Assembly: GCF_022965805.1 (NCBI RefSeq)
Contig: NC_133117.1
Coordinates: 7,030,183-7,094,182 of the forward strand
From: Primulina eburnea
Taxonomy: Eukaryota; Streptophyta; Magnoliopsida; Lamiales; Gesneriaceae
Direction of reading: 5' to 3'
DNA length: 64,000 nt
Of this stretch, positions 10,210-23,100 are shown piece after piece; the first letter of the stretch is position 1, and each line of letters opens with the position of its first letter. Under the pieces are notes generated by a model, which made no database searches, had not been told where the DNA came from, and worked only from the letters and a program-made list of their open reading frames with translations. The position numbers and the translations under genes are program-made.

Positions 10210-13200
10210 GCTCCTGAATCTTAAGCAGGGGAGTATGTCTGTTGATGAATATCAGCAGAAGTTCTTCGAGTTGTTACCCTTTGCCCCTCATATCAGTGGC
10301 AGTTCTGAGGCCAAGTATGACCATTTCCTCCAGGGTCTTAACCAGGAGATTTTTGATCGAGTCACTGTCTGTGATAATCCTACTTCTTATGATGGGTTAG
10401 TGAACCGGTGTCGCCAGGCAGAGATCAGTCTCCAGCGTGGTAGGGCTATTCTTTCTTCTAGACCTCCGAGTACTTTAAGCCCTCGATCTCAGTCTTTCAA
10501 GAAATCTGGTTCTTCTTCTTCTGGATCTGGATCACGGTCTAGCGGTGTTTTCCGCTTTGGTAAGAAGAAGGTTTCTTGTGTGCATTGTGGGAAGAACCAT
10601 CCATCGGAGCAATGCCGATCAGCCGCGGGAGCTTGTTTTCAGTGCGGAGAGATGGGTCATCTCAAGAAGAATTGTCCTCAGTTGCGAGGTGGAGCAGGAT
10701 CTGGTTCCGGATCTCAGACGACTGTTCAGCAGAGGAGGCAGGGTCAGGCAGTGGGTAGTTCAAATCTTCGACCTCGTGCCCAAGGTCAGGTTTTTGCGCT
10801 GAACCAGGATCAGGCTGCAGATGAGACAGAGAGAGTCATAGCAGGTACTTTTCGTTTATGCGGTATTCCTGCTGTTGTTCTTATTGATACCGGAGCATCA
10901 CATTCATTCATTTCTGCACGATTTGTTAAGCGTCATAAGTTACCATATGTTTCTCTAGACGTCATTCTTTCCGTTTCCACCCCGATGGGTCATTCGGTGT
11001 TAGCAAAGCGTCTAGTGATGGGTTGTCCCTTAGATTTTGAGGGTAACGAATTGATTGCGAATCTTATGATCTTGGAGATGGAAGATTTTGATTGTATTCT
11101 AGGTATAGACCTATTAACTACCTACCGAGCTACCGTGGATTGTTACCAGAAGCTTGTTCAGTTTCGTACGACTGAGAGCTCTAGTTGGTTTTTCTATGGT
11201 GAGGGAGCGCGACCTCCGATGCCAGTGGTATCTGCTCTGAAAGCCTGTCGTGCTTTAGAGGCGGGCGGGGAAGGCTACCTCATCTATGCGATTGATTCTT
11301 CCACAGGTAGTGTTGGTATAGATGATATTCCAGTGATTTGTGAATTTCCTGATGTTTTTCCAGATGAGATTCCTGGTTTTCCTCCGGTTAGAGAGGTGGA
11401 ATTTGGCATTGAGTTAATGCCAGGGACTGCACCAATTTCTCGTGCCCCCTATCGTCTTGCTCCGTCAGAGATGAGAGAATTGAAGCAGCAATTGCAGGAT
11501 CTTCTTGATAAAGGTTATATTCGCCCGAGTGTTTCACCTTGGGGAGCTCCAGTCTTGTTTGTCAAGAAGAAAGATGGATCTATGCGATTGTGCATTGATT
11601 ATCGCCAGCTGAATCGAGTGACGATCAAAAACAAGTATCCATTACCTCGTATCGATGATTTGTTCGATCAGCTTCAGGGTACCTCTGTTTACTCCAAGAT
11701 TGACTTGCGATCGGGTTATCATCAGATGAGAGTTAGAGATGATGATATTTCCAAGACTGCATTTCGTACTCGATATGGGCATTACGAGTTTCTAGTTATG
11801 CCATTCGGATTGACAAATGCGCCAGCGGTGTTCATGGATCTGATGAACCGAGTCTTTCGGGATTTTCTAGATCAGTTTGTTGTGGTTTTCATCGACGATA
11901 TCTTGATTTATTCTCACAGTGTGGAAGAGCATATCCAGCACTTGAGGATTGTGTTGCAGATTCTTCGCGAGAAGCAATTGTATGCTAAGCTGAGTAAGTG
12001 CGAGTTCTGGATTGATCGTGTAGTATTCCTTGGTCATGTGATTTCCAAGGAAGGAATTTCTGTGGATCCTAGCAAGATTGAGGCAGTGCTGAATTGGTCA
12101 CGTCCTACGACGGTGGCTGAGATCCGTAGTTATCTAGGTCTGGCAGGGTATTATCGTCGCTTCATCGTGAATTTCTCTCAGGTAGCTAGACCATTGACGC
12201 AACTTACTCGGAAGGATGTTCCATTTGAGTGGTCATCTGAGTGCGAAGATAGTTTCAGAGAGCTTCGTCGACTTCTGACTTCTGCACCTGTTTTGGCGTT
12301 ACCGTCAGGATCTGATGGTTTCAGTGTTTACACCGATGCCTCTTTTCAAGGCTTAGGGTGTGTGTTGACGCAGAATGGTCATGTGATCGCTTATGCTTCC
12401 AGACAGTTGAAACCTCACGAGGAAAAGTATCCTATTCATGATCTAGAATTAGCTGCTATTGTGTTCGCGCTGAAGATCTGGCGTCATTACTTGTACGGGG
12501 TTAAGTTTGAAATTTTTACTGATCATAAGAGTCTGAAGTATCTGTTCACTCAGGCTGAGTTGAACATGAGACAACGTCGTTGGATGGATCTACTTAAAGA
12601 TTATGACTGCGAGATCAAATACCATCCAGGTTCTGCGAATCTCACAGCCGATGCTCTTAGTCGCAAGGTGAGAATCTCTGCACTTCAGACCAGTGCTATG
12701 ATTAGTACTATCCAGGATTGTTGTTCATTGGGATTTAATTTCAAACATCGGAAAGGTATGGAGAGCATTCGTGTTGCTACCATTTTATCTGAGCCAGCTT
12801 TGTTCGCTCGGATTCGAGATGCACAGATGTCTGATCTCAAGACTCAGAGATTAGCCCGATTGGTTGGTGGAGATAGCAATTTCCATTATCAGTCTAATGG
12901 TCTTCTGTGTTTGTCTAATCGGGTTGTGGTACCAGAGGATGATACTTTGAGGGAAGAGATCTTGGCTCAGGCTCATCGAAGCAAGTTGAGTGTCCATCCA
13001 GGAAGCAACAAGATGTATAAAGATTTGAGGACACGATTTTGGTGGAAAGGGATGAAGCGCAGCGTTTATCAGTTTGTTTCCAAGTGTCTTGTTTGTCAGC
13101 AGGTTAAGGCAGAGCACCGTCGACCGGGAGGATTATTGCTGAACTTACCTATTCCCGAATGGAAGTGGGAGCATATCGCGATGGACTTCATTACTCACTT

Positions 13201-14218
13201 ACCATTGTCTTCGAGGAATAGTGATGCTATTTGGGTAGTGGTGGATCGACTCACCAAATCTGCTCATTTTCTGCCATATAACCGTGATTTCATTTTCGAT
13301 CGTATGGCTCGATTGTACATTCAAGAGATTTTACGTTTGCATGGAGTGCCAGTCAGTATTGTTAGTGACAGAGATCCTCGTTTTACCTCACGATTTTGGG
13401 GTAGTTTCCAGTCGGCATTGGGTACTTCACTAAGTTTAAGTACGGCTTATCATCCAGAGACCGACGGTCAAACAGAGAGGACTATTCGTACACTTGAGGA
13501 TATGTTGCGAGCTTGTGTTATGGATTTCGGAACCGCTTGGCAGGATCATTTGCCTTTGATTGAGTTCGCGTACAACAACAGCTATCATCGTAGTATTGGT
13601 ATGGCACCATTTGAGGCGTTGTATGGGCGACGTTGTCGTACTCCATTATTTTGGGATGAAGTTGGGGAACGACATGTTGAGGGACCGGAGTTAGTCCAGC
13701 AGGCTATTGATAAGGTTGCAGTAATCAAGAAACGGATTAAGATCGCTCAGGATCGACAGGCTAGTTATGCGAACACCAAGCGTCGACCTCTTCAATTTCA
13801 GCCAGGTGAGAAAGTGTTTCTCCGAGTTTCGCCTTTTCGCAGGATTTTGAGATTTGGTCTCAAGGGTAAGCTGTCTCCGAGATTTATTGGTCCATTTGAA
13901 ATATTGGAAAGCGTGGGAGATTTGGCTTACAGACTTGCATTGCCGCCGTACCTATCAAGTATTCATGATGTGTTCCACGTATCTTTGTTGAGACGATACG
14001 TAGCAGATGAGTCTCACATCTTGCATCCCTCTGAAGTTCAACTAAATTCGGATTTGTCTTATGTGGAACGACCAGTTCGGATTCTCGATCGCAAAGACAA
14101 GGTGTTGCGGAATAAGATCATTCCTCTTGTCTTAGTTCAGTGGCAGCGCAGAGGCACTGAAGAAGCCACTTAGGAGCTAGAGAGTCGTATGCGTTTGGAG
14201 CATCCAGAACTCTTTTGA
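10163..14218 (+). pseudogene. Element B gag-pol polyprotein (protease, RT, RNase H, integrase, chromodomain-like tail)
   Basis: Open for 1336 codons to 14173. Domains in order: rest of Gag; zinc knuckle ([14 protein letters not shown]) near residue 155; protease [10 protein letters not shown] near 238-247; RT with catalytic F576-I-D-D579; RNase H from [14 protein letters not shown] with the T-D-H-K motif; integrase HHCC zinc region, then D1008, D1069 and E1105 (35 residues between the last two); and the [19 protein letters not shown] module. The stop TAG at 14171-14173 lies where element A has TGG (E-E-A-T-W-E). The frame then continues fifteen codons to TGA at 14216-14218, so this is a G-to-A nonsense change that removes only the last residues. 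All catalytic residues that can be recognised are present. Confidence 0.93.
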
Positions 14219-14333
14219 GTTATGCTTTGTATATGTTTGTGTTTGCAGTTGTAATCGAAATATCAGTTGTATTCAACAACAATTGAGATATAATAACAAT
14301 GTTGTTACTCCTTTTTGTTCATCCTATAAACCT

Positions 14334-14369
14334 GATTTCGAGGACGAAATCTTTTTAAGGGGGGGAGAA
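14334..14369 (+). other. Element B pre-PPT hairpin and polypurine tract
   Basis: The hairpin GATTTCG-AGGA-CGAAATC (14334-14351) is followed by the purine tract aaggggggggagaa that abuts the 3' LTR at 14370. Confidence 0.82.
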
Positions 14370-15720
14370 TGTAGTATCCCGATTCCTAATTTGAGTTAAT
14401 TATTGGATTAATTATTTTCGGTAGGATCGGAAGGACCGAACCGGGTTCGGATCGTCCGAAGAGGGTTCGGAGCGTCCGAAGGTGGTTCGGACCGTCCGAG
14501 ACAGGTGTCTGGAAGACGTGGAAGGGTTCTGGACACGTGGTAAAGTTCGGATCGTCCGATCGGGGTTCGGATCGTCCGAGACAGGTGGTTGTACTCGTGG
14601 AAGTCATGCAAGGTTCGGATCGTCCGATCAGGGTTCGGACCGTCCGAAGTGTACCGGATCGGATCGTACGAAGTGGTTCGGAGCGTCCGAACACTGGCTA
14701 TAAATAGAGGCGCGAGGCTTCATTTGTGACTCGCCATTTCAGAGTGTTCCAGAGCATTTCAGTCGTTTCTGACAGGTTCTAGTCTTTTTCCGAGGTTCGG
14801 GCACTAGCGGGGAGCTACTAGTGTTGTAGCGGAGTTGTGCTCTAGTTTGGAGCTAGCGGCACCAGTGGGCTGACTGCGGACGCAGGCGTGAGTCTAGGAC
14901 TGATTGTTAGGATCTGCTTGTTTGAGGTACGAAAGTACTATCCGAGATATCCTGGTCGAGTATACATCCTTATATGTGTTGCATGATTATGTGGTGCATT
15001 GATATATGTCATATGATGCATGCTATTATGTCATGTTTTATGATGCATGTTGCATTTCATGTTGAGCCGTATCTCCTTCGAGATAGCCTTTACTGTTGAG
15101 CTGTATCTCTTTCGAGATAAGCTATATCTTGTGGGGCCGCTCAGCCCTGTCTTGTCTTGTGGACGCATGGACACCGAGAGTACACAGTGGCCGACGGGTC
15201 CGGAGGGCTTCGGTGATCCGGGACATTTTAGGTCCACGTATGTTCTTGTAGTGGATGCAGTGACCCAGAGGAGTACCGCGCGGCACTATCCACTTGGCGC
15301 CTCTAGACTGAGCATTTTGAGATCCTTTGTTACTCCTGTTTCTTGACTACCCTGGTATCATATCATAGCATGTGCATTTCATATAGGCTTGTATACTCAT
15401 GCTTTTGTACTGGGCGTTCTTATCGCTCACGTCCTCGGTTTTGTTTATCTTGGACACCCCATTCCCACGGGGCAGGCCTCAGGTTGGATGGCTCAGGAGG
15501 AGGACGTTGAGTAGCCGGTGGAGTTATTTATTCAGTACTCTTTGATTCGATATGGTTGTACCGTATACTTTCTTTTCATTCTGAGTCGTTATTGATTTTC
15601 GATGGGGTTGTATAACTATCATTTGTTGACCTTTTCCGCTATTATCTCTGATTGTTATTAATTAAGTTAATTGCATGCTTAGTTCTTGATTAGTAGGTGA
15701 TTCTGGAACGGGTCACTACA
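14370..15720 (+). repeat. Element B 3' LTR
   Basis: 1351 bp, nearly identical to 8341-9700. The nine-base length difference is accounted for by three fewer AGG triplets near 15496. The hairpin array (14446-14691) and TATA box (14699-14707) are conserved. Confidence 0.95.
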
Positions 15721-16879
15721 TCTTGACATAGATATTATGATGATTATAAGCTGAGAATTGTACAATGTTGATATATGTTGAATTGGATTAAATGGTATCG
15801 AAGAATTATGTCGTTATGCCGTCGATTTATACCAAGATTGATTAAGAATTGTATAAAACTTGTTGTGAGTTGTTTGTTGATATGGTATCTATCAACAATT
15901 GCCATTTCAGATTTGGAGTGACAGAGTTTGTATCCCGACTTCGAGACTTCGATTTATTTCACAACAAGGAAGGTATAAGCTATGTTTGTTTGGGAAGCCA
16001 CAACTCAAATAAGATATTATTTGAGTCTCCCAACCAAAATCACATACTAGAATTATTGTATATATGGTAACATGTTTATAAATTGATTATAGAGTTATCT
16101 TGTTACATGATTATGCTTTGATTATAGAATTGTATTCAAGCATGTAAGATCATTGTAATATTCAGATATGAATATGAGCATGCTTTGTTACAGGTTGATA
16201 GTCATTGCATTTAAGATAGGAGAGTCGTTGCCAGCCATTGTCAACTATCTAGATGTTCGGTGTATCTCAGCTTAGGAGCAGCCTTGACTCCTATTGCAGT
16301 CGTTGATACAGCTCAGACCGAAGTCTAGGAATTAGACGTACCGTCACCCCGAGTGGGAGGGTAGGTGACAGTCATTGACGTCTTATTCACACCGGGATCC
16401 CTAGAGTTCTAGTCGAGTCGAGTCCAGACATGGTTTGATTCGCATTGCATTGCATGTTTATATGATTGCCATTCATAATAGCATGTTTCATGTTTAGATT
16501 GATTATATGCATGTATACATGTTTATACTGGGATTTGTTCTCACCGGAGTTTCCGGCTGTTGTTATGTTTGTATGTGTGCATAACAACAGGTGGGGCAGG
16601 ATCTGGGTCACGCAGAGGATGAGAGATGGACATAGCGTGGTGATCTCGGGCATAGCAGAAGAACTAGTAGTTGTACCTTTGTTATGTACTGTATTTTATT
16701 ACTAGTTGTTGAGAATGGATGGAACAAGACATATTGTACCTTATGTTTGTAATTTAAATAAAGAATTTATGTTGTTTATATACATTAGATCTAATGTTGA
16801 AAAGCGAAAATTTGACCCACTTTTTATATTAATGATCCATTAAATCCCAAAGAAAAGAATTAGAGCCCGGGTCCCCACA
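15721..16879 (+). repeat. Element A 3' LTR, second piece
   Basis: Resumes with the duplicated tcttg and matches 1478-2639 of the 5' LTR with about ten substitutions. It lacks seven bases (attcaat) present at about 1852-1858. It ends gtccccaca followed by the agact TSD at 16880-16884. Confidence 0.92.
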
Positions 16880-16884
16880 AGACT

Positions 16885-17280
16885 GAAGGCAGCACCTTCT
16901 AGTCAACACTTCTTTAACGTCTATACGAAAAAGACTATATACACAAGTTTATTGTCTTTGTGCAAGACTGTATTTGAGTGGTGGGGTGTGTGTGTTAGAA
17001 CTGATCTCTGAAAAAAAAACCCAAAAGTTTTCTCCTTCTAAACTTAAGCTGACAACATGTTTAAGTGTTCCCTCGATTGGGCTGAATGCTTCTCTCTTAA
17101 GCTAGTATGACTTTCAACCGTGCCCTTTTATTTTCTCTCTTTTGTTGTATATTCTTTTTCACTGATCTTCACCCTCTATTTATTGGCGCGAAACTTGATC
17201 GTACAGTGAGACTCAATTATTGTGTCTGTTGCATTTTTAATCCATTCCTCAAAATTTGTCTTGTACATTTTGGAACGCTT
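16885..17280 (-). repeat. Element C 3' LTR, second piece
   Basis: Matches about 32794-33200 of the right LTR (ggcagcaccttctagtcaac). It ends at the cgctt target site (17276-17280) where element D entered. Confidence 0.87.
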
Positions 17281-20124
17281 TGTAACGTCCTCAAAATTTG
17301 AAGGTCCACGTGACCACATGAATGCAAGTTATTAAATTTCTTTGGTATTTTATTTAATTGTTTTAAAGCAATAAATGTGTGTTTATTTCATTAATTTGTG
17401 TTTAATTATTTTTATGCATAATTCATGCATGATAAGATTTAATTCATGAAATCTAAAAGCTCGTGCAATAGGGTTTCTACATGCATTTCGTGCTCGAATG
17501 AGGAACGAAGACCGGAGAATTATCAGGAAAATTATTTTATTACATGATTAATTTTTATTAATTAAATAAGGTGTTTTTAAGTGTATTTTTCAAAAATGGG
17601 ATTTTATTAGGTATTTTTATCCGTATGATTTTATTTTTTACGGTATGTAAATTTATCGAATTGGGAAACATTTTAAGGGTTCGGCTAATATGTTCAAAAA
17701 ATTTTCCTACACGAAATATTTTTTGGGAGTGTGTTTGGATTTAATGGGTCTAATTTTAAGCTCATTGGACCTAAATATCTTTTCAAACCCTAAATTAGAA
17801 AATTAAGGCCCATTAATTGATTGATTAACCATTTAATTATTATATAATAAACCCTTAACCTAAACCTAATCCCAACCCCACAGCCGACACACCCATTCAG
17901 AATTCCCCACTCTCGTTTTCATCAAAATCTCACCTAGGAGGCCACGAGAAAGCTCCATACTTTAAGGAATAATATTCTCCGACACTTTTTCTTCAATCCT
18001 CTCGTGTCTACGTCATCAAGGCACGCATGTATTCTCTTTTATGTATCATTCATGCCATATTTATGTTTAATATGTGCTGTAACATGTAGAAACTTTCGAT
18101 CCAGTAGCTGCACATGAGGATGTGTCGGTTTTGTTGTGTTTCATGCATTTCCACATTTACCACTCACGTTTCTGATCTTGGTACAAAGGGCTGCGACTCT
18201 GGATTTTTTAGGGTCTGCCGGTGATGTCAAGATGCTGTCCTGAGGTTTAGAGGGGTTACTGGATGCTGCAAGGGAAATACGAGAGGAGAGTTTCTTTTAT
18301 GGTGGCTCGTTTCTTTGGGTTTTGAGTGTGCAAGGGTCGGCCTGCAACTCAGGGACTTCGTCGACCCTTAGATCAGACCCTTGTGGGTTTGAGACATGGC
18401 TTAGGACGACTCAAACGTTGTTGGAACTGCCCACAAAGCCAACCGATCGAGTATCATAGAAAACCGTCGTGGGTAGTGCTTCCATCAGTCCATGGAGACT
18501 TGCGGCTGTTGGTAGAATCTAGGCTGCGGCGGGCTGTAACCGTGATTCATGTAGGTCCAGTAGGGTCTAGTAAGATTCTAGGAGTGAGCCATGGGTGTGT
18601 GATTGAGGGAGGAGCTCGATCATTGGGAGGGTAGCTCGATCGAGTTGTGTTGGCGAGATTTGATAATTTTCTGTAAATGGCTTTGTGCAGCCGCAAATTT
18701 ATTGGTTAGGCTTGGTTTAGGAGGTTCATGAAGGTCCTTGGTGAGTTATAAAGGCTGACATATGGTGGTAGGAGGGTGGACAGAAGGACTGAAGGGGTGG
18801 AGCCATGTGTTGGATAAATGATGTGGCAAGTGGGGGTGGCCGAGAATTGATGGAAGGCAGTAGGTTTGGCCGATAATTAGGAGCTTAATATTAAGGATTT
18901 AAAGGATGTAATGAGTGCTTTAAGAATGGTAACAAATGTGGGGAAATTTGGTTTAGTTTCGAGTCGATTCGGGTTAAAACCGGGACCCCGTTTCAATTTT
19001 TAAAACGAATCAATTAAGTTTTGAAACGGACGCGAGTTTACGTCTAAGAAACATTTATAAAATTTTTTTGGGACATTTAAGGAGTTTGGTAAGCTTCAGG
19101 TCACTTTTAGATGTTCAGGAGTGAAACGATAATTTTCGGGTTTCTAGGGGCCAAATGGTCATTTTTCATCCGGGGTGAGATTTTGGTCAAGAAAGCGCCA
19201 TGAGCACAAATTTATTATATTTTACATGTTTATGAATCACATTAATATTTTTACGACATTATGATAAATACGGTGCATGCTTGGTTTAAAGGAAAATTAT
19301 GTATATGCATGATTTTATTTATGTGATGAATTTGACTTATTGAAGTAAGTAATTTAGTTTTGACTAACACGATGACACGATGACATGTAATGCCGGGACT
19401 CAGTGGGCGGGTAATGCTATCGTTGATGATCCTCGCCGCCGGGTACCGTGGTTACACGTAGATAGATCCATCGACTGACATGATGTTACGAAAGCCACAA
19501 CTAATGAACGGAATTCAAATTAAGGTAATTAATACGTATATGTTGACATGATGTTACATGTTATGATTATTATCATGTTTTGACAGGTCACGATTAAGCA
19601 TATGATTTTACTGCAGACATGAAATGTATGTTTATTACGATATTTTTCACTGCTGCTTGTTACGTATATGTATTTTTATCACGATACAGGTGTGTCGAGT
19701 TTTTAGCCTCACTAGGCATGTGTGATGCAGGTGAGCATTTTGATCAGGAGACTGGAGGTTGATGACTGAACGGCGGAGCTGGGGGCGCACGTTAACCCGA
19801 GGACCTTATATTCTTCCACAAGAATATGATTTTATGGGAACAATTTTAAACATCTTTTTAAATGGTTGATGATTTTATGTTGTCGAATGTTTTGACAGAT
19901 TTTAAAATGCTTGACGTTTTATATTTTTAAATGAAAATTGTTTAGGTTGGTTGCTCTTTTCATTGTTTCTAACTGCAGTTATTTTTATTCAGAGGTGGGA
20001 TGACTTTTTAAAAGCATGTTCAAATTATTTAAATGTTTTTGTTGTGCGAGTATTTTCCGCCTTAGTTTGTTTTTTTTAAAAAATATATGTTCAGTAGAAT
20101 TTTAGAATGACCGAGACGTTTTTC
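17281..20124 (+). repeat. Element D 5' LTR
   Basis: 2844 bp, TG...CA, directly followed by the PBS. It carries a conserved block around 19390-19460 (ccgggactcagtgggcgggt) that also occurs in the reiterated pieces, in the 3' LTR, and as reverse complement in element G. A small open frame at 18326-18634 has no support as a gene and is not conserved as a frame in the 3' LTR. Confidence 0.9.
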
Positions 20125-23100
20125 AGTTGGTATCAGAGCAAGAGTCCTGTACAGGGTTATGCTATCACCAGCTTCTGCCGCTAAGTCTTCAAGCCTCAAG
20201 TCTGTAAGCTTTTATGATTTAAATGTTTTTAATGCTATCACCTGCATGTTTACATAATATATGCTTTGCAGTACATGTTAATCTGTCGTTATGTTTTGAG
20301 ATTAGATGTTTCAAAATTTTTATGCATATTACGACGTGAGTTGAGAAATCATATGATTTTCATGCATGATGGCTTGTGGTGGAATTGGACGTGAATAAGA
20401 ATTTTGCTTTTGGGCATTAGGAGAGGTTGGAAATGATTTGGCTATATTATTTTTTGGTTAATAGTACTTATGTTCTACTTGTGGGTCATAAATTAAACTT
20501 ACAATTATGAATGTTTTTGGGACTTGTAGATTTTCTAAGAAATTACTGATGGTTCGTGGATGCTAGCCGAGTTAATTTTAGAGGATTCCTTGTAATGGTT
20601 AATGATTCGAAGATTACGACGATCTTTGGAAGTATAAAAATGTAGGATTTATTTAGAACGCATGCTCTACCTAGTTGGATTTAAGGATTGAATTGCATAA
20701 ATTGAGAATTTTAAGGATCTAATTGTAAAACCAATAATTTGTGGACCAAAATGCGAAAATAAATTTCTAAGGTATATTTTCGAATTTACGGAATTTCGGT
20801 ATTAAATTCTGGGTTTCGAGAATTTTAAGATTTAATGAGGCTAAATCGAATATTCTATGGGGACAATAATGCAAATTTTAAGGGCCAAATTGCAAGTTTC
20901 GAAATTTTGAGGATTAAACTCGAACTTTTGAGGGACTCTTGGGTTAAATAAGAAATTTTTCGAGGTTGTGGGAATTGATTTTGGGTCTAATAAGCTTAAA
21001 ATCATTGAACTTTACGTTACGAGAAACCAATAAAATGGAATTAGGAACGCCAAAAACATATGGGTAATTGCGGAATTTTTTAAATTAAGGACAAATTGGA
21101 TTATATTTGAGGAAATTAAGAATTAATGTTGCAACTGATAAGAAACGTGAGGACTAGTTTAGCAGTAAGTGAGAATTGAATGGTTTAAATGATATGAATT
21201 GTCGGTGATTTAGGCTTGAATGATATTTAGAACCTTTAGATATCTGGGTTATAATGTTATAAGAAATGATAATCAAAGACATTGTAGGATAAATCAATCT
21301 TGGGCTTGAAAATGTAAGCGTTAGTGAATCAATGTTGTGGTTACTTAAGAATTTAAAGTGATGACAATTTAAGTTAAGTTGATCAGTTAATTAAGTTATA
21401 ATATTAGACATTGAGTTAACGAATTTTTGGGAAATTCAGTTTGATGTGTCATAAGTTTTAGTCATGATCTTAACAGTTAAGGTTAAAACTGGGACCCCAA
21501 TCCAACTTTTAAAACGAATCGATTAAGTTTTGAAACGGACTCGAGTTTACGTCTAAGAAACATTTATAAAAATGTTTTGGGACATTTTAAGGAGTTTGGT
21601 AAGCTTCAGGTCATTTTTAGAGGTCCAGGGGTGAAACGATAATTTTGGGATTTCCAGGGGAAAAATGGTTACATTTATAAAAAAAACGTTTTGGGACATT
21701 GTAAGGAGTTTGGTAAGCTTCGTGTCACTATTACAGGTCGAGAGGTGAAACGATAATTTTCGGGTTTCCACGGGCAAAATGGCATTTTGCACCCGGAGTG
21801 AGATTTTGGTCAAGATAGCGTCCTGAGCACAAGTTTATGATATTATAAATGTTTATGCATCACATTACGATTTTTACGCAATTATGATAAATACGATGCA
21901 TGCTTGATTTAAAGGAAAAATTATGTATATGCATTCTTTTATTTAAGTGATGAATATGATGACACGCTTTTGAAGGAAGTGATTTAGTTGTGACTAACAC
22001 AATGACAAGTAATGCCGGGACTCAGTGGGCGGGTAATGCTGTCGCTGATGATCCTCGCCGCCGGGTACCGCGGTTACACGTAGATGGATTCATCGATTGA
22101 CATGATGATACGAAAGTCACAGCTAATGAACGGAATTTAAATTAAGGAAATTAATACGTATATGTTGACATGATGTTACATGCTATGATTATTATCGTGT
22201 TTTGACAGGTCACGATTATGCATATGATTTTACTGAATACATGAAATGTAAGTTGATTAGGATATTTTTCACTGCTGCTTGTTACGTATATGTATTTGTT
22301 ATCACGGTATAGGTGTGTTGAGTCTTTAGACTCACTAGACGTGTGTGATGCAGGTGAACATTTTGATCAGGAGACTGGAGGATGATGACTGAATGGGCGG
22401 AGCTGGTGGCGCACATTAACTAGAGGACCTTGTATTCTTCCGCAAGAATATGATTTTATGGGAAGACGTTTAAACAACTTTTTAAATGGTTGATGATTTT
22501 ATGTTGTCGAATGTTTTGACAGATTTTAAAATGCTTGATGTTTTATTTTTTCTAATGAAAATTGTTTAGGTTGGTTGCTCTTTTCATTGTTTTTAACTGC
22601 AGTTATTTTTATTTAGAGGTGGGATGACTTTTTAAAAGCATGTTCAACTTATTTAAATGTTTTTGATGTGCGAGTATTTTCCGCCTTAGTTTGTTTTTAT
22701 TAAAAAAATATGTTCAGTAGAATTTTAGAATGATCGAGACGTTTTTCAGTTGGTAACAGAGCAAGAGTCCTGTACAGGGTTATGCTATCACCAGCTTCTG
22801 CCGCTCAGTCTTCAAGCCTCAAGTCTGTAAGCTTTTAAGATTTAAATGTTTTTAATGCTATCACCTGCATGTTTACATAATATATGCTTTGCAGTACATG
22901 TTAATCTGTCGTTATGTTTTGAGATTAGATGTTTCAAAATTTTTATGCATATTACGACGTGAGTTGAGAAATCATATGATTTTCATGCATGATGGCTTGT
23001 GGTGGAATTGGACGTGAATAAGAATTTTGCTTTTGGGCATTAGGAGATGTTGGAAATGATTTGGCTATATTATTTTTTGGTTAATAGTACTTATGTTCTA

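Larger units (their letters stand above)
8341..15720 (+). mobile_element. Element B: young, nearly intact Ty3/gypsy chromovirus-like retrotransposon
   Basis: The LTRs (8341-9700, 14370-15720) start tgtagtatcccgattcc and end gggtcactaca. The TSD is tcttg (8336-8340, 15721-15725); the uninterrupted site is visible in A's 5' LTR near 1470-1480. The two LTRs differ by about eight substitutions and one 9-bp loss in an AGG repeat, so insertion was recent. Internal order: PBS, gag-pol, pre-PPT hairpin, PPT. Only two lesions separate it from an open polyprotein: an extra G in a G run at 10139-10142 and a TAG at 14171-14173. Confidence 0.95.
773..16879 (+). mobile_element. Element A: Ty3/gypsy chromovirus-like retrotransposon, decayed, split by element B
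   Basis: The 5' LTR (773-2639) and the 3' LTR (7519-8340 plus 15721-16879) both begin tgtaaggctcgag and end gtccccaca. The TSD is agact at 768-772 and 16880-16884; the empty site is seen in C's right LTR near 32790 (ctagactgaaggc). The order is PBS, gag, protease, reverse transcriptase, RNase H, integrase, C-terminal chromodomain-like tail, then polypurine tract, as in plant chromoviruses of the Tekay/Del type. Coding lesions show that it cannot make a full polyprotein. The LTRs differ at only about ten single bases plus indels, so it is fairly young, though older than B inside it. Confidence 0.93.

Noticed and set aside
18326..18634. A 102-codon frame in the D 5' LTR
   Set aside because: The homologous stretch of the 3' LTR (about 28950-29230) is not open in the same frame over the same length.
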